DNA from: Alteromonas gracilis
GTDB taxonomy: Bacteria > Pseudomonadota > Gammaproteobacteria > Enterobacterales > Alteromonadaceae
Direction: 5' to 3'
Length of the DNA: 64,000 nt
Assembly (NCBI RefSeq): GCF_002993325.1
Contig: NZ_PVNO01000024.1
Coordinates: forward strand, 248,001-312,000
Part shown: positions 25,781 to 37,040 of the stretch, piece after piece
How positions within the stretch are numbered: position 1 is the stretch's first letter
Layout of the letters: each line of letters opens with the position of its first letter
The notes under the pieces: generated by a model
The model's database searches: none
What the model was told of the DNA's origin: nothing
Seen by the model: the letters and a program-made list of their open reading frames with translations, nothing else
Translations under genes and position numbers: made by a program

Positions 25781-26806
25781 GTGGAACAAATAATACCTAA
25801 AAAAGCGATTTCTGTAGAGCATAACTGGCAAAAAGAATTAGCCCTTAGCTTTACTGACCCAGTAAAGCTGTTGCTACACTTAGGTTTAGACCCAGAAAAA
25901 TATGCCCAGCACATCAAAGCTCGCCGACTTTTTCCTATGCGTGTTCCACGGCATTTCGCAGACCTTATGGAAAAGGGAAACCCTAATGACCCGCTTTTTT
26001 TGCAAGTGATGCCGCTAAGCGACGAGTTTCTAACCTCGCCGGGCTACAGCGAAGATCCGCTAGAAGAGCATGACACTGCGGGCAAAGGTATTCTGCACAA
26101 GTATGATTCTCGCGTGTTGTTAATGGTTCGAACTGGATGCGCTGTGAACTGCCGTTACTGTTTCCGTCGTCACTTTCCTTACGCCGACAACGCAGTAAGT
26201 AAACACCAATGGGTTGAAGTTCTCGATTACCTTCGCAGCAACAGTAATATCAACGAAGTAATCTTTTCTGGTGGCGATCCGCTTATGGCAAAAGATGAGC
26301 ACTTAGCATGGCTAGCCAACGAAATAGCAACAATCAACCACATAAAGCGCTTGCGTATTCACAGCCGTTTACCTGTAGTGCTACCAGAAAGAATTAGCGA
26401 GGAATTCATTAAATGGTTTACCGCGCTACCGCTGCAAAAAGTGTTAGTGCTGCATGCAAACCATGCCAATGAAATGTCAGACTCACTCAAAAAGGGCTTG
26501 AATACACTGCGGAAAAACGGGGTAACGTTACTTAATCAATCTGTTTTATTGAAAGGGGTCAACGACTCTGGCGACGCGATTAGTGATTTAAGCGAAACGC
26601 TTTTTGATGCTGGCGTGTTGCCATATTACCTTCACGTGCTCGACAAGGTGCAAGGCGCGAGTCACTTCTATGTAAGCGATGACGATGGCCGCAATATTAT
26701 AGAAGAAGCGATAAAGCGTCTGCCGGGTTTCTTAGTGCCAAAACTGGTAAGAGAAATTGGCGGTCAACCCGGCAAAACGCCTATCGACTTACATTTGCAT
26801 CCGTAA
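25781..26806 (+). CDS. epmB: EF-P-(R)-beta-lysine pathway L-lysine 2,3-aminomutase
   Basis: Radical-SAM, PLP-dependent aminomutase that turns L-lysine into (R)-beta-lysine for EpmA. The cluster motif CAVNCRYC uses Cys120, Cys124 and Cys127. Other conserved stretches are [30 protein letters not shown] and [16 protein letters not shown]. The length of 341 is normal. It starts at GTG and is divergent from efp. No EpmC hydroxylase is in the window. Confidence 0.95.
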   Translation: MEQIIPKKAISVEHNWQKELALSFTDPVKLLLHLGLDPEKYAQHIKARRLFPMRVPRHFADLMEKGNPNDPLFLQVMPLSDEFLTSPGYSEDPLEEHDTAGKGILHKYDSRVLLMVRTGCAVNCRYCFRRHFPYADNAVSKHQWVEVLDYLRSNSNINEVIFSGGDPLMAKDEHLAWLANEIATINHIKRLRIHSRLPVVLPERISEEFIKWFTALPLQKVLVLHANHANEMSDSLKKGLNTLRKNGVTLLNQSVLLKGVNDSGDAISDLSETLFDAGVLPYYLHVLDKVQGASHFYVSDDDGRNIIEEAIKRLPGFLVPKLVREIGGQPGKTPIDLHLHP

Positions 26807-26807
26807 C

Positions 26808-26999
26808 TTACGCGTAGGTATCGATGTTGGCGCCTAACGCGGGGTTTGAAGATGACGCTTTTGGTACGTCAGCGGCTGATTCCAGCAGCTGAAGCGACGC
26901 TTTACCCTCTTGCTCTTGCTGGCTTTTTGCCAACTTAAGAGAGGCCAACTCAAGTGACGCACCGGACGCTCCAGAGGCACTAGTACCTTGTAGATCCAT
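26808..26999 (-). CDS. YjfB-like small protein
   Basis: A 63-residue protein, MDLQGTSASGAS to NPALGANIDTYA. The general pattern (short helix LELASLKLAKSQQEQEGKASLQLLESA and a C-terminal LGxxIDxxA) resembles the YjfB 'putative motility protein' family. The start at 26999 has AAAGGA 8 bases upstream; a longer reading to 27080 lacks such support. It ends one base from the convergent epmB stop. Function unknown; the motility name comes from genome context elsewhere. Confidence 0.65.
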   Translation of the reverse strand: MDLQGTSASGASGASLELASLKLAKSQQEQEGKASLQLLESAADVPKASSSNPALGANIDTYA

Positions 27000-27293
27000 A
27001 CCATTTTCCTTTGTTGCTTGTAGCAAAGTAAAAAAATGGGCAAAATTGCCCACCCTTACGGCATGTTGGGTATTTAGCAATCAGTGGCGTTTGTAAACCT
27101 TAACTGGCTTCATTAACTACCACTTCAAATACACCAACACTTTTTAGGTTATCGACCTTAAAAGTTTAAACTTTAACCATTTTTTACCGTAAGGCATTAT
27201 CATGGCTTTAACTAAGGTCATGGGTAGCGTTCAGCTACAGTTAACGTACTTCAAGATGTACACTTACGACACAGAGAAACAAAAGGCGTAACC

Positions 27294-27626
27294 ATGCAAC
27301 AAAGCCAAGAGATGCAAGCGGTCCATCAACAACTTCAAGAAACACTTCAGACGCTACATCGCAAAGCCGTTGATGCTGACCAAGTTTTAGATAATTTGCA
27401 GCGCGATCGAAAAGGCAAGTTTGCGGCAGTTTTTGCTGAAGACAGTGGTTTTTCAACGTCAGCAAAACGCTTTGGCCCTTATGTACAAGAAATTGCGAAT
27501 GACTGGCAATCGATCAAAGAACTCAATGACGATGAAGCTAAACAGGCATTAGCGCCACTCGTGAAAAAAATAGAGCTAGCTCTGGTGACTATCGCTCAAT
27601 TTCAACAGTCGCTTTCAAAGAACTAA
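27294..27626 (+). CDS. Small helical protein of unknown function
   Basis: A 110-residue, soluble, mostly helical protein (MQQSQEMQAVHQQLQETLQTL). There is no signal peptide or membrane segment. The C-terminal half, RFGPYVQEIANDWQSIKEL, faintly recalls PriC-like helical bundles but I would not assign it. It is followed by a strong terminator, which supports a real single-gene unit. Confidence 0.6.
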   Translation: MQQSQEMQAVHQQLQETLQTLHRKAVDADQVLDNLQRDRKGKFAAVFAEDSGFSTSAKRFGPYVQEIANDWQSIKELNDDEAKQALAPLVKKIELALVTIAQFQQSLSKN

Positions 27627-27646
27627 ACATAGCGCATCAAAATAAA

Positions 27647-27677
27647 GAAAGCCCGCTTTAACAGCGGGCTTTCTTTT
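27647..27677. terminator. Bidirectional terminator
   Basis: Arms GAAAGCCCGCT and AGCGGGCTTTC with a 5-base loop, then TTTT on the plus strand and A-rich sequence upstream. It serves the plus-strand gene ending at 27626 and probably the convergent gene ending at 27715. Confidence 0.8.
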
Positions 27678-27714
27678 AAAGATTCATCATTCAATACCAA
27701 TCCGCATAGATAAT

Positions 27715-29010
27715 TTATCGTTTATAAAGGGGCAGCAAACTAATTCTGCGCTTTATTTCTTCTACCTCTTTAAGATAAACAATGCTGTCTACCCTTTCAT
27801 ACTGTTCTATGAAAGCTTGCTTACTCAACCCTTCTGGTAACCCCTCAATAGCAGGAATTATTTCTAATTCGCTTTGAATGCGCGCCATCGCATTTTGCAC
27901 ATCGACAGCGGTGCTAATCTCGGTTGCCACCTGCGCAAACTCATTACCTGACATATCTGCTGCCAAATCAACAAAACTATAACCTGACCCGCCATTGCCG
28001 CGGTCCATAAGCTCTTTGAACTCCCCAATAGCCAAAGACATACCTTCTTCAGACAGAAGTTCTAACGCCGCTGAAATAATAAAATGTCGGGCTAGGTCAT
28101 TACGGTTGTGAAGTACTGCGCCTCTGCGCGGCTTTAACGCTTTGTCAGCGTTGGGCTGTATATCTCCCACCAAGGTTCCAACGCGGTGATGCCCTACGTA
28201 AACAGCAAGCGCTAAAATAACCGCTTTGTTGTGTAGTACCGCATCTTGAGGTGTTTCACTTTGCTCTCGCGCTCTCGCCATTCCCTCACGTAAATATTCA
28301 ATAAGAGAGACAGGTTCGGTTGAGAGCGCAATTTCTCTTCCAGAAAGATAGCGCAAATAGTAGGCGGACAAGCGCTGAAGTTCGCTTTCCTCGTCAACTG
28401 ACATATTCGATGCCACTATGTTTAACTCGGTCAAAAGAGCATCTAATCGCCCCACATCTAAGGTAAGCTCACCGCTTTTCATAGTAACCCGTTCAACACG
28501 CGATAACGCGATTGTAGCGATTTCCGAATCAGTATAAGAATTAACGGTACGTTCAAGGAAGCGAAGTAAATAGCGACCCGGTATTGTCAAATCGCCGATT
28601 TTTACCTGTTCAATACGCAAACTGTTGCCCGGCAGTACGAGCGCCGAGGCATTCACAAAATAGCCCGTATCCTGAATGGCGTAGGTTAGGTTAATAGTCC
28701 CTCCAATAGGGCTAATATTTACCACACCTTTAAAGTCAGGCAACGCACGCTGTAGAACGCCTACTAAACTCTCGACCTGAGTTTCAGTTAGCGTTACCTG
28801 ATGGCCTTCCTCGCGCCGCGAAAACGCCCGCTGAAGCTGACCTAATAATTCGTTCACACTGTCAGCGCCATCAAGTTGCGTCGTTGCAGTTGATGCCACC
28901 AGCGGCGTCTTTTGAACCGCCATAATGGCAACCGCTGTTGCACCCGCGATAAGCAGGAGGACAATAACGGCAATAATAATAAAAAGCCATTTTACGCTAC
29001 GCAAAATCAT
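27715..29010 (-). CDS. Membrane-anchored periplasmic protein, function unknown
   Basis: 431 residues with one N-terminal membrane helix (about residues 8-30, LFIIIAVIVLLLIAGATAVA) and a large soluble part, presumably periplasmic. I recognise no catalytic motif. The region SALVLPGNSLRIEQVKIGDLTIPG looks like the beta-rich modules of proteins with an LPS- or lipid-related fold, but this is weak. The C-terminal half is helical. It appears to be a single gene; no operon partner is visible. Confidence 0.7.
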   Translation of the reverse strand: MILRSVKWLFIIIAVIVLLLIAGATAVAIMAVQKTPLVASTATTQLDGADSVNELLGQLQRAFSRREEGHQVTLTETQVESLVGVLQRALPDFKGVVNISPIGGTINLTYAIQDTGYFVNASALVLPGNSLRIEQVKIGDLTIPGRYLLRFLERTVNSYTDSEIATIALSRVERVTMKSGELTLDVGRLDALLTELNIVASNMSVDEESELQRLSAYYLRYLSGREIALSTEPVSLIEYLREGMARAREQSETPQDAVLHNKAVILALAVYVGHHRVGTLVGDIQPNADKALKPRRGAVLHNRNDLARHFIISAALELLSEEGMSLAIGEFKELMDRGNGGSGYSFVDLAADMSGNEFAQVATEISTAVDVQNAMARIQSELEIIPAIEGLPEGLSKQAFIEQYERVDSIVYLKEVEEIKRRISLLPLYKR

Positions 29011-29147
29011 GATACTGCTGCTTTACCCGTGAAATTATTAAGATAAGCCCTAGTCAAGGCACTGTTTATACTATGTTATCTATTCGCCCGCCACTAGGAC
29101 GTACGATTAAGTGGCCTGACAAGTCATAGAGCTTGGTTACCACTGCT

Positions 29148-29849
29148 TTAGCGGCCAAATTCCCTGCTTACCCATTCATTTAAGCTAGTGTATTGAACGG
29201 TTGCGCGTGTAAAATCATGGTGCTTTGATAAAATAGTTGGGACTACCACACAAGCTAAACCCGCAGAGACTGCCGCATTCATCCCCGTCTGCGTGTCTTC
29301 AATGGCAACGCACTCGCTAGGCGACTTGTTTAATTTAGCCATAGCGAGTTCATAGCAGTCAGGAGCAGGTTTACTATTTGCTACATCTTCCACAGCGACC
29401 ACACAAGACACATAGCTGCCTAACTCATACTGCGACAGCGTCTTTTCGACAGACTTCTTGCTTCCTCCTGTTACGATGCCGATGGTATAGCCATTTTTGA
29501 AGCACGTACTAAGGGTTTCTTTAGCAAAAGGCATGAGGGGAAATGCTTGCCTATCTAAGTAGTCGCTAATACTCTTGTGCTTTTTATCAGCTAACACGGC
29601 AGGCGCAACGTCGAGTTGAAAGTGCTCCACCAAATCAACTGCGTTTTGCTTAACGGGTATACCTGCCATCACTTCGCAATAAAAATCTTCGCTAAGTTCC
29701 ACCCTGTACTCATGCAAAATGTCCCTCCACAAGTCGTAATGTACGGTCTCCGAATCAATAAGTGTACCGTCATGATCAAAAAGAAGCGTTGTGGTTTCGT
29801 TACCAACTGCCCGATGATGTGATGATGAAGTAACTGGGTACAATGTCAA
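29148..29849 (-). CDS. HAD-superfamily hydrolase, beta-phosphoglucomutase-like
   Basis: 233 residues. The HAD motifs are in order: FDHDGTLIDSE (nucleophile Asp), IGIVTGGSKKS (motif II), the lysine in KPAPDCYELA, and VAIEDTQTGMNAA (motif IV). The helical cap sits between motifs I and II, as in subfamily IA phosphatases and phosphomutases. A sugar phosphate or similar small substrate is likely but not readable. Confidence 0.88.
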   Translation of the reverse strand: MTLYPVTSSSHHRAVGNETTTLLFDHDGTLIDSETVHYDLWRDILHEYRVELSEDFYCEVMAGIPVKQNAVDLVEHFQLDVAPAVLADKKHKSISDYLDRQAFPLMPFAKETLSTCFKNGYTIGIVTGGSKKSVEKTLSQYELGSYVSCVVAVEDVANSKPAPDCYELAMAKLNKSPSECVAIEDTQTGMNAAVSAGLACVVVPTILSKHHDFTRATVQYTSLNEWVSREFGR

Positions 29850-30048
29850 AATAATCCTCCTTGCTAATGAATTTGCGCTATTTTCGAAACCTTATTTGTG
29901 GGGAAGCAGGTACTGGGCCAATCGAAAATTTGATGGCTTCAAGCTGCCCTGAATTCATAGTGCGTTTTCTTCTCGTCTTGCCTTCGTTTTGCTGTGATAC
30001 ACTATTTACACTTCAATATTATCAATATCTTAAAGTGGAGTTATCAAA

Positions 30049-30714
30049 GTGCTTTACCACGTCTTGGGTTTTGCGAGTGCAGCGCTATTTTTACTTACGT
30101 GGTTAGGACTGTGGTCACAAATAAAAGCCATGGCACGAAGCCAAGTTGTGGTCGATAATGACGCTAATCACAGTCTTTCCCTTAATCAATTTGGCTCTAG
30201 CTACTTCGCGTTTTTTTCAATTTTCTTGTTTGGTATCTCTGTTGAGCCTTTCAACCACTATCTTGTGTGGACGCGTTTTGGTGCGCTTATCCTTACACTC
30301 ATCATTATTTGGAAAATATGGGAGCACAGGCGTACACGCCTTTGTGCCGCTGTTACCGCGCTTGCATTGTTTGCTCTTATTGGCGGTACGCTATCAATCG
30401 CATTTCGCCCGTTCCCGGCATTGGCACAATTAGGAGCGAATACCCTGATGCTTGCGGTCACCGTTGTTTTGTTTCAAGGTTCACTGCATCAATGGTTGGT
30501 CTTACAACGACGACAAAAAGTAGGCTCGCTGTCATTCTCGCTTTTCAAGAATATTCTTATTAAAGACGTTAGCACTTTGTTGTTTGGTCTAACAATGCCA
30601 CTGAGCCAAAGCTGGCCGCTACTTATCTTAAATGGAACAAGTGTTGTTATGCGAGGAAGTATCTTATTGAAGATGTACAAACTAAAACGCCAAGCACTCC
30701 CTTTATCAGGATAG
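30049..30714 (+). CDS. PQ-loop/SWEET-like membrane protein
   Basis: 221 residues with about seven hydrophobic helices. The N-terminal VLGFASAALFLLTWLGLWSQ and the following SLSLNQFGSSYFAFF, with a second related half near GSLSFSLFKNILIKDVSTLLFG, resemble the duplicated three-helix repeat of PQ-loop and SWEET transporters. It starts at GTG with GGAG 8-11 bases upstream. Substrate unknown; a sugar or amino acid is possible. The gene end overlaps a terminator stem. Confidence 0.6.
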   Translation: MLYHVLGFASAALFLLTWLGLWSQIKAMARSQVVVDNDANHSLSLNQFGSSYFAFFSIFLFGISVEPFNHYLVWTRFGALILTLIIIWKIWEHRRTRLCAAVTALALFALIGGTLSIAFRPFPALAQLGANTLMLAVTVVLFQGSLHQWLVLQRRQKVGSLSFSLFKNILIKDVSTLLFGLTMPLSQSWPLLILNGTSVVMRGSILLKMYKLKRQALPLSG

Positions 30715-30734
30715 TGTCTTGGCGTTTCACTTTT
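30685..30734. terminator. Bidirectional terminator between convergent genes
   Basis: Arms AAACGCCAAG-ACT and AGT-CTTGGCGTTT, with single-base bulges and a loop of about 14 bases. The minus strand continues TTTTAGTTT, the plus strand TTTCACTTTT, so it can end both parE and the SWEET-like gene. The left arm lies in the coding end of the latter. Confidence 0.65.
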
Positions 30735-30794
30735 GCTTTATTACTAGTTAGGCCTTATCTGCAAGTTACTGAAGGCATGTGCTAAAGCGGCTTT

Positions 30795-32705
<1,911 letters not shown>

Positions 32706-32807
32706 TTAAGCCAGCGACGAAAAGGAAGTAAACAGCACTGGTATTAATCACAGTACTGCACTGTGTTTGTTTGATGTTAGCAGGGCTCGATGAGCCTGGC
32801 AATGCGC

Positions 32808-33389
32808 TTAGTTTAGCAAAAATTGAGCGATAGCAGGTAAGTGATTTTCGTAGCCTACAAAGCTGTGGTCACCGCCTTGCTCAATGACAAGCTGGCTTTG
32901 CGCATACTTTTCTTCAGCAAGCCGGTAATCAAGGGTTTCATCCTCTGTTTGAAGCAATACTTTGTAGCGCTCTGGCGCGCTCAGTGACGAGGCTTCCAAC
33001 GCTTTTATCACTTCCATATCACTCGCGACGATTTCAAACTTTTCTTTACTGTACGGGTTTTCATGTTCGCCAATAAAGCTTTGCAGTAATTCATAAGGAC
33101 GAACAGCCGGGTTTATTAGCACCGCTTTGCCACCAAACTTCTCTAACAAAAATGTAGAGAGGTAACCGCCCATGGAACTGCCTATCAGTTTAAGCCCATC
33201 TTCCAAGAGCGCAGGAGTACTTTCAATAAGCGCAAGAAGTTGGCTTTCAACCTTGCTTGGAAAGTTAGATAGCTCTGGAATATGCAATGTGACATCAGAA
33301 TGATGCTTTTCGAAATAGGCTTTAGTGGCCTGCGCTTTAATTGATTTTGGCGAACTCAAAAAGCCGTGAAGATATAAAATGTGCTGCAT
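32808..33389 (-). CDS. yqiA: YqiA-like esterase
   Basis: 193-residue alpha/beta hydrolase: LYLHGFLSSPKSIKAQ at the start, the nucleophile elbow IGSSMGGYLS (Ser near residue 70), the acid around YRLAEEKY, and the C-terminal histidine in GGDHSF. E. coli YqiA has carboxylesterase activity on short acyl esters; the physiological substrate is unknown. It follows cpdA by 9 bases in the conserved group. Confidence 0.9.
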   Translation of the reverse strand: MQHILYLHGFLSSPKSIKAQATKAYFEKHHSDVTLHIPELSNFPSKVESQLLALIESTPALLEDGLKLIGSSMGGYLSTFLLEKFGGKAVLINPAVRPYELLQSFIGEHENPYSKEKFEIVASDMEVIKALEASSLSAPERYKVLLQTEDETLDYRLAEEKYAQSQLVIEQGGDHSFVGYENHLPAIAQFLLN

Positions 33390-33398
33390 TGTTGTCTC

Positions 33399-34223
33399 TT
33401 ATTTTTCAACCCGTTTAACCGTTACATTCACTGCACCATCATCGCAAAGCTCTATCACCTGATAACCCGGTGCCTCGTCGCTTACACAAAATTCTACCTG
33501 CATCTTCCACTGCCAACATGTAGAGGGACTGCCGTAAGAGGGAATACTGTCTGAACCTATTGTTTGGCGTAACGGCGAATGTACATGGCCATGAATTAAC
33601 GCTTTAATTTGTGAATATTGCTCAGATAGTGCCACAACTTTAGACGCATTATCCAAATAGTGCTTATCCATCCAACTATTTGACGGAAGCACATGGTGAT
33701 GCAATGCAACAAGATGGTTATTCCTAGGGGCACTCACTAACGCTTGTTCAAGCGCACAAACGTCCTCATTTTTTAATTCTCCTGCCGCTGTATAAATATC
33801 ACTTGATGAGCGAGTATCCAGGCCGTGAATATGCCAGCGCTGGCAAACTATTGGTTTATCGCTTTTAAGCGTCCGTTCACCCAACACCGCGTCAAAATGT
33901 GGATTGTTGTCGTGATTACCCGCCAGTACATACCATTCTATATCTGCATCCGCTAAGTAGTGGTCCATTAGCGCAGTAAAGTGCCGATAGCTTTCTAAAG
34001 AGTTGTCACCGCTAATGTCGCCTGTCACGAGCATGATTACTTTATGCTCGTTATCTCGAAGAGGCTGACTGACATTCCAATCATCCATACTTCGTTTGAT
34101 ATAGGGACTTACCGCATTTTGAAGCACACGCGCTAGCGAGTGGTATGGGGCAATGCCTGCATAACCTGCTTTTTCTTTATCTTTAAGTAAGTGGCAATCA
34201 CTTAACTGTAGAAGGGTAATCAC
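33399..34223 (-). CDS. cpdA: 3',5'-cyclic-AMP phosphodiesterase (metallophosphoesterase)
   Basis: 274-residue calcineurin-like phosphoesterase: QLSDCHL (D-x-H), VTGDISGD, AGNHDNN, HHHVLPSN and HGHVHSP are the metal ligands in order. In E. coli CpdA lowers cAMP, and the position between yqiB and yqiA supports the same identity. Its start overlaps the yqiB stop by 4 bases (ATGA), which suggests coupled translation. Confidence 0.93.
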   Translation of the reverse strand: MITLLQLSDCHLLKDKEKAGYAGIAPYHSLARVLQNAVSPYIKRSMDDWNVSQPLRDNEHKVIMLVTGDISGDNSLESYRHFTALMDHYLADADIEWYVLAGNHDNNPHFDAVLGERTLKSDKPIVCQRWHIHGLDTRSSSDIYTAAGELKNEDVCALEQALVSAPRNNHLVALHHHVLPSNSWMDKHYLDNASKVVALSEQYSQIKALIHGHVHSPLRQTIGSDSIPSYGSPSTCWQWKMQVEFCVSDEAPGYQVIELCDDGAVNVTVKRVEK

Positions 34224-34672
34224 GCTTCAGAAGTAACGTTTGATGCATGCTGCAAACAAAAATTTAGCCATTCAGCTAAGAAGATATTAACCATGTGCTT
34301 TTCGTTGCGCTGCCGCATTTTTAAATTTGGATAATCATAGGATGGCTCAAGGGCACCTGTATTTTGGCTGTTTATGACCTCAGCCATACGCGCATCGTGA
34401 TACAAGCGCACCGTCATGCTGGGCGTTAGGTATGACGGCATATCTTTCGTGGTTTGCTTAATGCTTATCGTACTGGTGTAACGAGAAGAATCGACAATGC
34501 GAATTTCATAAGACAGACCAACCCCTACCGAAAATTCGTAGCTCAAATCTTCCGTATCGCAGTCAGGCAGAATCCTCAAAACATACGAGTAATTCAGTTC
34601 GCAAAGCGCCTGCATAGACGGAAGATTAGGTACGTACTTTCGTTGATTACGTTGAGTCACGATGTCTGCCAT
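34220..34672 (-). CDS. yqiB: YqiB family protein (DUF1249)
   Basis: About 150 residues from the start MADIVTQRNQRKYVPNLPSM; E. coli YqiB begins at the equivalent of YxPDxPxM. The conserved SMTVRLYHDARMAEV and YDYPNLKMRQRNEKHMVN-like end are present. Function unknown. An upstream Met at 34708 would overlap nudF more deeply; with 34672 the overlap is 16 bases. Confidence 0.88.
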   Translation of the reverse strand: MADIVTQRNQRKYVPNLPSMQALCELNYSYVLRILPDCDTEDLSYEFSVGVGLSYEIRIVDSSRYTSTISIKQTTKDMPSYLTPSMTVRLYHDARMAEVINSQNTGALEPSYDYPNLKMRQRNEKHMVNIFLAEWLNFCLQHASNVTSEA

Positions 34673-35304
34673 TGCTCCAGTAGTTGAGTTTTGTGCATAA
34701 AGAACCATTGTAGCGCAATTATTGCCGCCGCGTTGTCAATATGGCCATTTTCCAACCATTCAAGGGCGGTATTCTCTTTCACCCGATGCACCTTAATATC
34801 TTCAGACTCGGTATCCAAGCCGTGGATACCGTGCGCTTTCGCCGCGTTCGTTTTCGCTATAAAAATATGTAATCTTTCTGTCGTGCCACCAGGGCTGGAT
34901 AGATAACTGAGCGCTTTAGTGAGGTTATCAAGCTCGATACCCGCTTCTTCCATTGACTCTCTGTGGCACACGTTTTCGGGCGTTTCCCCTTCATCTATCA
35001 TGCCTGCGATAATTTCTATCAGCCAAGGACTTGAAGATGTGGCCAACGCCCCAATTCTTACCTGCTCGATCAGTACGAACTCTTGGAGAATGGGATCGTA
35101 AGGTAGTACCCCCACTGCATGACCGCGTTCAAAAATTTCGCGGGTGACGGTGTCGCTCCATTCTCCATTGAAGCACTTGTGTTTAAATTGATATTGATTC
35201 ATCGTAAAGAAACCACGATACACGGGCTTAATATCGATGATTTCTACATCATTTGAGGTAAATGAAAGGAATTCCTTGCTCATTTGCTGACACTTATGGT
35301 TCAA
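34657..35304 (-). CDS. nudF: ADP-ribose pyrophosphatase
   Basis: 215 residues with a complete Nudix box: GMIDEGETPENVCHRESMEEAG. It hydrolyses ADP-ribose to AMP and ribose-5-phosphate. The N-terminal region (VYRGFFTMNQYQFKHKCFNGEWS) matches NudF. The start at 35304 or 35283 (Met8) cannot be decided. First gene of the nudF-yqiB-cpdA-yqiA-parE group, divergent from tolC. Confidence 0.93.
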   Translation of the reverse strand: MNHKCQQMSKEFLSFTSNDVEIIDIKPVYRGFFTMNQYQFKHKCFNGEWSDTVTREIFERGHAVGVLPYDPILQEFVLIEQVRIGALATSSSPWLIEIIAGMIDEGETPENVCHRESMEEAGIELDNLTKALSYLSSPGGTTERLHIFIAKTNAAKAHGIHGLDTESEDIKVHRVKENTALEWLENGHIDNAAAIIALQWFFMHKTQLLEQWQTS

Positions 35305-35580
35305 ATAGATTTATCATACATAGTACATTTACACACCAACCATGTATATGCGTTGTAAATGCAATATTTAGGTGTGATCGAATAGCAGAAAAGTCATATT
35401 ACAAGTCGTCTATTACTATAATAATTGCGTGGGTAGATCACATATTCTGTTACAGTTAAACGAATACTGTTACGAGTTTGTACTTTCGGTTTGTGGTTGA
35501 ATTTTCATACACTTGGTTTTAATTAGTCGTCTCAACGAAAACACGACGACGCAACTTGAACACAACAGGAAGACGTAAGC

Positions 35581-36969
35581 ATGAAACGAACACTTCTGTC
35601 GCTGGTTATCGGAGTATCGATGACAACTAGTGCCTTGGCCGATGACCTAATGAGGGTATATCAACAAGCACTGGCGAACGATCCATTGGTAAACCAAGCG
35701 AAAGCGCAACGTGATGCTGCGTTTGAAGGAATTAGTCTTAGCCGTGCAAGCCTGCTCCCCCAAATTTCAGGTTCGGTGGGTTATACCCATTCCGAATCTG
35801 AGCGTTTTCAACAGCTAGGTCCAGATACAATTTTCACTACCGACACCACGGTAGACACCAAGGACTACGGCATTTCGCTATCTATGTCACTATACGACCA
35901 TGCAAACTGGCTAAATTTAGACCGTGCTGAGAAGGTTGCGGAACAAAGTGACGCTCAGCTTGCCGCAAGCATACAGGACGTTATTGTGAGAACAGTTACG
36001 GCTTATTTTGACGTGCTTCGCGCTCGCGATAACGTAGAGTTTGTTGGCTCTGAGAAACGTGCTATCGAGCGTCAATTAGAACAAACTCGTCAGCGCTTTG
36101 AAGTTGGTTTGACTGCAATTACTGACGTGCACGAAGCACAGGCTAATTTTGATAGAACAGTGGCACAGGAAATACAGGCTAAAAACGAGCTTGAATTTGC
36201 CCTTGAAGCACTACGGGTTATTACTGGTAAGTACCACGATAACTTATATGGCCTTAATAAAGAGAATTTCTCAGCAACCATGCCGGTGCCTGAAACCGTA
36301 GAAAGCTGGTTAGAAACCGCTGAAGATAAAAATTTAGCGTTACTCGTTGACCGTTTAGCCATGGACATTGCGAAAGAAGACATTGCGATTGCGCGTTCAG
36401 GGCACTTACCGACACTGTCTTTATCGGGTAGATACGGTCGCTCAAAAGACGAAGTTGAAGGGGAATTTATTAACGATGCGGGTCAGAGCGCGCCTGTCGC
36501 ATACGACACGCCTTATCTAGACAGCCAGTCGATAGGTGTTACGCTAAGCGTGCCAATTTATCAAGGCGGCAGCGTAAGTGCTCAAACGCAGCGGGCCAAA
36601 TATAATTACGTTGCACAAAGCCAAGCTACCGAGCAAACCTATCGTCAAACAGTACAATCTGTTCGCAGCTCGTTTAATAACGTGAAAGCGTCTATCTCAA
36701 CTATTCGCGCATTAGAACAATCTGTGGTTTCAGCTGATAGTGCACTTAAAGCCACAGAAGCAGGCTTTGACGTAGGTACGCGTACTATTGTTGACGTATT
36801 GGACAGCACCCGTAACTTGTTTGACGCACGCCGTAACCTTGCGGGCGCTCGCTACGACTTTATTCAGTCAGTGATAACGCTTAAGCAAGCGGCAGGTACA
36901 TTGACAGGTGAAGATGTGGCGATGGTTAACCGCGGTCTTAAGCCGGTACAAACCGATAGCAATGGATAA
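35581..36969 (+). CDS. tolC: TolC family outer-membrane efflux channel
   Basis: 462 residues with a signal peptide (MKRTLLSLVIGVSMTTSALA). The two TolC repeats are visible: LMRVYQQALANDPLVNQAKAQ at the start of the mature protein, and the second with RQTVQSVRSSFNN and VGTRTIVDVLDSTRNLFDAR. It is the outer-membrane duct for tripartite pumps and type I secretion. Located beside nudF, as in E. coli. A good terminator follows; the 275-base upstream region has no operator I can name. Confidence 0.95.
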   Translation: MKRTLLSLVIGVSMTTSALADDLMRVYQQALANDPLVNQAKAQRDAAFEGISLSRASLLPQISGSVGYTHSESERFQQLGPDTIFTTDTTVDTKDYGISLSMSLYDHANWLNLDRAEKVAEQSDAQLAASIQDVIVRTVTAYFDVLRARDNVEFVGSEKRAIERQLEQTRQRFEVGLTAITDVHEAQANFDRTVAQEIQAKNELEFALEALRVITGKYHDNLYGLNKENFSATMPVPETVESWLETAEDKNLALLVDRLAMDIAKEDIAIARSGHLPTLSLSGRYGRSKDEVEGEFINDAGQSAPVAYDTPYLDSQSIGVTLSVPIYQGGSVSAQTQRAKYNYVAQSQATEQTYRQTVQSVRSSFNNVKASISTIRALEQSVVSADSALKATEAGFDVGTRTIVDVLDSTRNLFDARRNLAGARYDFIQSVITLKQAAGTLTGEDVAMVNRGLKPVQTDSNG

Positions 36970-37003
36970 AAAATTAGGGTGCTAACAAAGCCTTAATAAG
37001 GAT

Positions 37004-37032
37004 AAAAGGGTAGCGAGCGGCTGCCCTTTTTT
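37004..37032 (+). terminator. Terminator after tolC
   Basis: Arms AAAGGGTAGC and GCTGCCCTTT (one T-G pair) with loop GAGCG, then a run of T. Located 35 bases after the tolC stop. Confidence 0.82.
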
Positions 37033-37040
37033 ATGCGCGT

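Noticed and set aside
25745..25831. Longer efp start
   Set aside because: It adds 29 residues not found in EF-P and would overlap the divergent epmB.
35440..35480. CTGTTAC repeat upstream of tolC as an operator
   Set aside because: Two copies in direct orientation occur, but they match no known tolC regulator box that I can recall and the region is short; chance is likely.
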